This document shows positions 52,375 to 56,764 of a stretch of 56,764 nucleotides of DNA, one piece after another; position 1 is the stretch's first letter; each line of letters starts with the position of its first letter. Under the pieces are notes generated by a model. It made no database searches and was not told where the DNA came from. It saw only the letters and a list, made by a program, of their open reading frames with translations. The DNA is from JAJYQH01 sp036261615. Its GTDB lineage: Bacteria > Actinomycetota > Actinomycetes > Propionibacteriales > Propionibacteriaceae. The stretch spans positions 1-56,764 of the forward strand of contig DATAKK010000027.1 of the NCBI GenBank assembly GCA_036261615.1, written 5' to 3'. The translations under genes and the position numbers were made by a program.

Positions 52375-52402
52375 ACTTTACCGAACGTGTGTTCGACGGT
52401 CG
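52375..52402 (-). promoter_or_regulatory. Upstream recA promoter containing a perfect LexA box
   Basis: CGAAC-GTGT-GTTCG lies at 52382-52395. On the minus strand TAAAGT (52375-52380) would be the -10, with the LexA box in the spacer and TCGACC 17 bp upstream as the -35. The order (LexA-controlled distal, PafBC-type proximal) is the same as described for M. tuberculosis recA. The box could also control the divergent DUF3046-lhr genes. Confidence 0.65.
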
Positions 52403-52476
52403 ACCTCCTCGTCGGCGTGTCGCCGTCGGCCCGCGAGGAACGGTGCCGGCCGCGATCGGCCGACTATGGTGGGGCG

Positions 52477-52671
52477 ATGCAGGAGACCGAGATGTGGGCG
52501 CGGATGACCGACCATTTCGGCCCCAGCTACGTGCGCACGTGGGCGTCCAGCGTCGTACTCGCCGACCTCGGCAACCGCACCGTCGTCGAGGCGATCGCCG
52601 ACGGGCTGGAGTTCAAGCAGATCTGGCGTGCCGTGTGGAAGCACGAGGAACTGCCCGATCGGTTGCGCTGA
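52477..52671 (+). CDS. DUF3046 family protein
   Basis: A 64-residue actinobacterial protein: ETEMWARMTDHFGPSYVRTW, VVLADLGNRTVVEA and IWRAVWKHEELP. DUF3046 genes commonly flank recA or lhr in Actinobacteria; function is unknown. TATGGT (52465-52470) lies seven bases before the ATG, so the transcript may be leaderless. Confidence 0.85.
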   Translation: MQETEMWARMTDHFGPSYVRTWASSVVLADLGNRTVVEAIADGLEFKQIWRAVWKHEELPDRLR

Positions 52672-52708
52672 CCCGGGAACTGTCGGTGGGTCACGGCACA
52701 ATCGCTCC

Positions 52709-55700
52709 ATGACCACCCCCGCGAGCGAGACACCGGACGCCGGTCCGCTGCGGCCGTTCTCGCCCCCCACCCGGGCGTGGTTCCACTCGGTCTTCCACCA
52801 ACCCACCGCGGTGCAGGCGGCCGCGTGGGAGGTCATCGACCGGGGAGAGCACTGCCTGGTCGTCGCTCCGACGGGGTCCGGCAAGACGCTCGCCGCCTTC
52901 CTCCACAGCATCGACCGCCTGGGTCGGCGTCCACCACGCACGAGCCCGGCTGAGGGGCGGCGGGCTGGAGGCACCCCGACCCGCGGCGTCTCGGTGCTCT
53001 ACGTCTCCCCCCTCAAGGCTCTCGCCGTCGACGTCGAGCGCAACCTGCGGGCACCGCTGCGGGGCATCGGCCTCGCCGCGGCCCGCATGGGCGTCGCCGC
53101 ACCCGAGATCACCGTGGCGGTGCGCAGCGGCGACACGCCCGCCAACGAGCGCCGCCGCATCGTCACCCACCCTCCCGACGTGCTCATCACCACGCCGGAG
53201 TCGCTGTTCCTCATGCTGTCCAGCCAGGCCGCGGAGGTGCTGAAAGGCGTCGAGACCGTCATCCTCGACGAGGTGCACGCGCTGGCCGGCACCAAGCGCG
53301 GAGCGCACCTCATGGTCTCGATCGAGCGGCTGCAGGCGCTCAACCCGGGTCGCCGCATCCAGCGGGTGGCCCTGTCCGCCACGGTCAATCCCCCCGAGCG
53401 GGTCGCGGCGTTCGTCGGAGGGGTCGAGCCGGTCACGGTCGTCGCACCTCCCGCCGACAAGACGTGGAATCTCGCGATCGAGGTGCCCGTGCCCGATCTC
53501 ACCGATCTCCGCTCCCCCGTCGACGCCGACGATCCCGAGGGTGCCACCACCCAGTCGATCTGGCCCTTCCTCGAGAACCGGCTGCTCGACCTCGTGCTCG
53601 AGCACCGGTCGACCATCTGCTTCGTCAATTCCCGCCGGGTGGCCGAGCGGGTCACCTCGCACCTCAACGAGCGCTGGCGCGAGCTGTCCGCCGCAGACGA
53701 GACCCCGGGCGCGCCTCCGGGCGATGCCCCGTCCACCGGCCCCCCGCGGCGGCCACCGGCCGACATGCTGGCCCAGTCGGGGGTGGCGGCCGTGCACTCG
53801 CCCACCGACATCGCTCGGGCGCACCACGGGTCGGTGAGCAAAGACCGCCGGGCCGAGATCGAGGCCGAGCTCAAGTCGGGCTCGTTGCGGTGCGTGGTCG
53901 CCACGTCCGCCCTCGAACTGGGCATCGACATGGGCAACGTCGACCTCGTCGTGCAGGTGCAGGCGCCGCCCTCGGTGGCATCGGGCCTGCAGCGGATCGG
54001 CCGGGCCGGGCATCAGGTGGGTGCGGCGTCCACCGGGGTGATCCTCCCGGCGCACCGCAGCGACCTGCTCGAATCGGTGGTGGTCGCCGACCGCATGGTG
54101 GCGGGGCGCATCGAGAGCGTCCCACAGCTCACCAACCCGCTCGACGTGCTCGCCCAGCAGATCGCCAGCACGTGCCTCGTCCCCGGCTGGACGGCCAGCG
54201 CGCTGTTCGACCTCGTCCGCCGCAGCGACCCCTACCGTGAGCTGCCCTGGTCGGCCTTCGAGGCGGTACTGGAGATGCTGTCCGGGCGCTACCCCAGCGA
54301 GGAGTTCGCCGAGCTGCGTCCGCGCGTCACATGGGACCGGCTCACGGGGGCCGTCGAGGCCCGCCCGGGAACTCGCCGCCTGGTGACCACCTCGGGGGGC
54401 ACGATCCCCGACCGGGGGCTGTTCGGGGTCTTTCTGCCGGCCGGCGACGAGGGGGGCGGCCGGGCGGCCGGACGCCGGGTCGGCGAGCTCGACGAGGAGA
54501 TGGTCTACGAATCCCGCGTGGGCGACGTGTTCACCCTCGGCACCAGTTCGTGGCGCATCCAGGACATCACCCCGAATCAGGTGATCGTTACGCCGGCGCC
54601 CGGCCAGGTGTCGCGGCTCCCGTTCTGGCACGGCGACCAGCCGGCCCGGCCCGTCGAGCTGGGGCTGGCCATCGGCGGTTTCGTCGACGAGGTGGCCGCA
54701 CTTCCCCCGGCCGACGCCCGGGCGCTGCTGCGCCGACACCGGCTCGACGCGATGGCCGCCGACAACCTCGTGGCCTACCTGGGCGACCAGAAGGCCGCCA
54801 CCGGGGTGCTGCCCGGGGCGCGGGCGGTCGTCGTCGAGCGCTTCCGCGACGAATTGGGCGACTGGCGCGTGTGCGTCCACGCCGCCCTCGGCACGGCGGT
54901 GCTGGCCCCCTGGGCGCTGGCCATCGAGGCCGTGGCCCGAGAGCGGTACGGACTGGAGGCGCATGCCAGTGCCACGAACGACGGCATCATCGTGCGCATT
55001 CCCGACATCGAGGCGGCGCCTCCGGGGGCTGACCTCATCGCCGTCGACCCCGACGAGATCGAGTCGATCGTCACCCGCGAGGTCGGGGGGTCGGCCCTGT
55101 TCGCCGCCCGCTTCCGCGAATGCGCCAGCCGGGCCCTCCTGCTTCCCCGGCGCGATCCCGCCCGGCGTGCGCCGTTGTGGCAGCAGCGCATGCGGGCGGC
55201 CCAGTTGCTCGCGGTGGCGGCCGGTTACCCCCAGTTCCCGATCGTGCTCGAGACGATGCGCGAGTGCCTCGAGGACGTCTTCGACCTCGCCGCGCTCCGG
55301 CGCATCCTCGACGACGTCGCCGCCCGGCGCATCCGGCTCGTCGAGGTCGAGACGCCCGAGCCCTCGCCGTTCGCGCGGTCGCTGCTGTTCGGCTACGTGG
55401 GCGAGTTCATCTACGACGGCGACCAGCCGCTGGCCGAACGGCGGGTGGCCGCCCTGAGCCTCGACCCGGCACTGCTCGCCGAGTTGCTGGGTCGCGAGGG
55501 GGTTGACGCGCTCTTCGATCCCGACGTGGCCGCCGAGGTCGAGCGCGAGCTCCAGGGGCTCGACGAGTCGCACCGGGCGTCGTCCGCCGAATCGCTGTGG
55601 GACATGATCCGCACCGTCGGACCTCTCACGCCCGAGGAGTGCCGGGCCCGCAGCGAACCCGGCGCGCCCGTCGAGCTCTGGCTCGCCGACCTCGTCGCCG

Positions 55701-56764
55701 CCCGCAGGGCCGCCGCCACGTCGGTCAACGGGGTCTCGGTGATGGCGGTGGCCGACGACCACGCCGTCCTGCGCGACGCTCTCGGAGTGCCTGTGCCGCC
55801 GGGCGTCTCGACGGGGCCGCAGACCTCGGCGGAGGAGGCACTCGACCGCCTCGTGCTGCGCTGGCTGCTCACCCACGCGGTGGTGACGCCGCCCGACCTC
55901 GCGCAGCGGTACGGCCTGCCCGACCAGGTCGCCGAGGCCGCGCTGTCGCGGTTCGTGGCGCGTGGCCTCGCCGTCCGCATCGACGACGACACGGCACGCC
56001 GGCACGGGGCGGTGGTGCACCGGCAGGTGCTGCAGCGGGTGCGGCGGCGCACCCTCGCCCGGCTGCGGGCCGGCGTCGAGCCGGTCGACCCGGGGCGGCT
56101 GGTCGGGTTCCTCGCCGAGTGGCACGAGCTCGACGACCCGGCCGAGGGTCCGGACGCCCTTCTCGTGGCCGTCGAGGCGCTCGCCGGTTACCCCGTGCCG
56201 GCGTCCATGCTCGAGTCGATGGTGCTGCCCGCACGCATCCGCGGCTACCAGCCGGCCATGCTCGACCAGGCGCTCGCCGCCGGGGAGGTCGTGTGGACCG
56301 GCCAGGCACCGATCGGACGCTCCGACGGGTGGGTGCAACTCTGGCCGGCCGACGCCGTGCTCCCCGGTGCGACCGCCGACGAGCTCACCGAGCCGGCCCG
56401 GCTGCTGCTGTCGCACCTCGGGGGCGGCGGCGCGTGGACGGTCAGCGACCTGTCCGCGGCCACCGGGGTCGACCCGGGCGCCACCGCAGACGCGCTGTGG
56501 GAACTCGCCTGGGCGGGGCGGGTCACGAGCGACACCTTCCTGCCGGTGCGCGCGCTCGCCGCCTCGGGTGCCCTGCGGACGCCGCGCCGTCCCCAGCAGC
56601 GCCGCCGGCTGTCCCTGCGGGTGCCCGTGCGGGCGTCCCCCCGTCCGGCGGTCTCCGGGCGCTGGACCGCGGTCGCGCAGCCGGACGCCGGCGCCACCGA
56701 GCGCGCCGTGCTCGCGGCGCAGCTGGTCCTGGGCCGGCACGGCGTCGTGCGGGGGGGCAGCCCG
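52709..56764 (+). CDS. lhr: Large ATP-dependent helicase Lhr, 3' end beyond the window
   Basis: The frame runs unbroken for 1352 codons to the window edge; the full protein would be about 1500 residues. Walker A is APTGSGKT (Lys59), motif Ia SPLKALA, motif II DEVH at 187-190, motif III SATV, motif V TSALELGID and motif VI QRIGRAGH; the winged-helix and Lhr-specific region with the DEAD/H-associated domain follow. Lhr is a superfamily 2 DNA helicase with 3'-5' polarity, and in mycobacteria it is induced by DNA damage. It starts 38 bp after DUF3046 and is divergent from recA. Confidence 0.93.
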   Translation, partial: MTTPASETPDAGPLRPFSPPTRAWFHSVFHQPTAVQAAAWEVIDRGEHCLVVAPTGSGKTLAAFLHSIDRLGRRPPRTSPAEGRRAGGTPTRGVSVLYVSPLKALAVDVERNLRAPLRGIGLAAARMGVAAPEITVAVRSGDTPANERRRIVTHPPDVLITTPESLFLMLSSQAAEVLKGVETVILDEVHALAGTKRGAHLMVSIERLQALNPGRRIQRVALSATVNPPERVAAFVGGVEPVTVVAPPADKTWNLAIEVPVPDLTDLRSPVDADDPEGATTQSIWPFLENRLLDLVLEHRSTICFVNSRRVAERVTSHLNERWRELSAADETPGAPPGDAPSTGPPRRPPADMLAQSGVAAVHSPTDIARAHHGSVSKDRRAEIEAELKSGSLRCVVATSALELGIDMGNVDLVVQVQAPPSVASGLQRIGRAGHQVGAASTGVILPAHRSDLLESVVVADRMVAGRIESVPQLTNPLDVLAQQIASTCLVPGWTASALFDLVRRSDPYRELPWSAFEAVLEMLSGRYPSEEFAELRPRVTWDRLTGAVEARPGTRRLVTTSGGTIPDRGLFGVFLPAGDEGGGRAAGRRVGELDEEMVYESRVGDVFTLGTSSWRIQDITPNQVIVTPAPGQVSRLPFWHGDQPARPVELGLAIGGFVDEVAALPPADARALLRRHRLDAMAADNLVAYLGDQKAATGVLPGARAVVVERFRDELGDWRVCVHAALGTAVLAPWALAIEAVARERYGLEAHASATNDGIIVRIPDIEAAPPGADLIAVDPDEIESIVTREVGGSALFAARFRECASRALLLPRRDPARRAPLWQQRMRAAQLLAVAAGYPQFPIVLETMRECLEDVFDLAALRRILDDVAARRIRLVEVETPEPSPFARSLLFGYVGEFIYDGDQPLAERRVAALSLDPALLAELLGREGVDALFDPDVAAEVERELQGLDESHRASSAESLWDMIRTVGPLTPEECRARSEPGAPVELWLADLVAARRAAATSVNGVSVMAVADDHAVLRDALGVPVPPGVSTGPQTSAEEALDRLVLRWLLTHAVVTPPDLAQRYGLPDQVAEAALSRFVARGLAVRIDDDTARRHGAVVHRQVLQRVRRRTLARLRAGVEPVDPGRLVGFLAEWHELDDPAEGPDALLVAVEALAGYPVPASMLESMVLPARIRGYQPAMLDQALAAGEVVWTGQAPIGRSDGWVQLWPADAVLPGATADELTEPARLLLSHLGGGGAWTVSDLSAATGVDPGATADALWELAWAGRVTSDTFLPVRALAASGALRTPRRPQQRRRLSLRVPVRASPRPAVSGRWTAVAQPDAGATERAVLAAQLVLGRHGVVRGGSP

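Noticed and set aside
52691..56740. Very long open frame on the minus strand opposite lhr
   Set aside because: Shadow of the Lhr frame, which has all helicase motifs on the plus strand.

Overview
The window is a continuous piece of a very GC-rich actinobacterial chromosome. The evidence is the gene set and gene order: a class II (B12-dependent) ribonucleotide reductase with NrdR, a principal sigma factor divergent from an HrdD/SigB-type sigma factor, an actinobacterial parE, recA-recX-rny-miaB-miaA-dapF-hflX-dinG-lexA in the order usual for Actinomycetes, and small actinobacterial families (DUF7455, DUF3046, MT0933-like). An order such as Propionibacteriales would fit, but the species cannot be read from the sequence. 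I saw no tRNA, rRNA, CRISPR array, insertion sequence or prophage. Both ends cut genes: the 3' part of a DUF222/HNH protein at the left edge and the 5' nine-tenths of an Lhr helicase at the right edge.

Layout. 1-5.1 kb: HNH remnant, parE, a small zinc-binding DUF7455 protein, an aldo/keto reductase and a GNAT acetyltransferase. 5.2-9.2 kb: a tightly overlapping plus-strand operon of an atypical NRAMP-like transporter, two PRC-barrel-like proteins, a one-span membrane protein and a TreS-like GH13 enzyme. 9.2-11.5 kb: a secreted repeat protein and a zinc-ribbon protein, separated by striking inverted and direct repeats. 11.6-19.4 kb: sigA and a second sigma factor (divergent), a cluster of palindromes, tesB and hrpA. 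19.5-25.7 kb: an ABC exporter operon with two membrane-fusion adaptors, a MacB-like permease, its ATPase and a lipoprotein. 26-34 kb: a same-strand run of universal stress protein, FMN-binding split-barrel protein, YbjN/TY-chaperone-like protein, two large coiled-coil proteins (one DivIVA-like), a SulP transporter and an AEC transporter. At 34.1 kb lies a remnant of a Crp/Fnr regulator.

34.3-38 kb: nrdR-nrdJ behind a pair of NrdR-box-like sites spaced 32 bp apart. 38.2-41.3 kb: a DUF805 membrane protein with a long disordered N-terminus, then an SOS hub in which lexA is divergent from a short membrane protein in the position of the mycobacterial ChiZ/YneA-type division inhibitor but without its LysM domain. 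41.3-50.3 kb: dinG, hflX, dapF, miaA, an orphan MT0933-like antitoxin, miaB and rny. 50.5-52.5 kb: recX and recA, with two apparent recA promoters: a proximal PafBC-type promoter and a distal one carrying a perfect LexA box. 52.5 kb to the end: DUF3046 and lhr, divergent from recA.

How the genes work together. Much of the right half is DNA-damage and nucleotide metabolism (LexA, RecA, RecX, DinG, Lhr, NrdR/NrdJ) linked by visible operator sites. The accessory parts most likely to hold undescribed biology are the NRAMP-like/PRC-barrel/GH13 operon, the two-adaptor ABC exporter, the coiled-coil/YbjN cluster and the LysM-less SOS membrane protein. All functional links beyond named families are inference from sequence reading; no database search was run.
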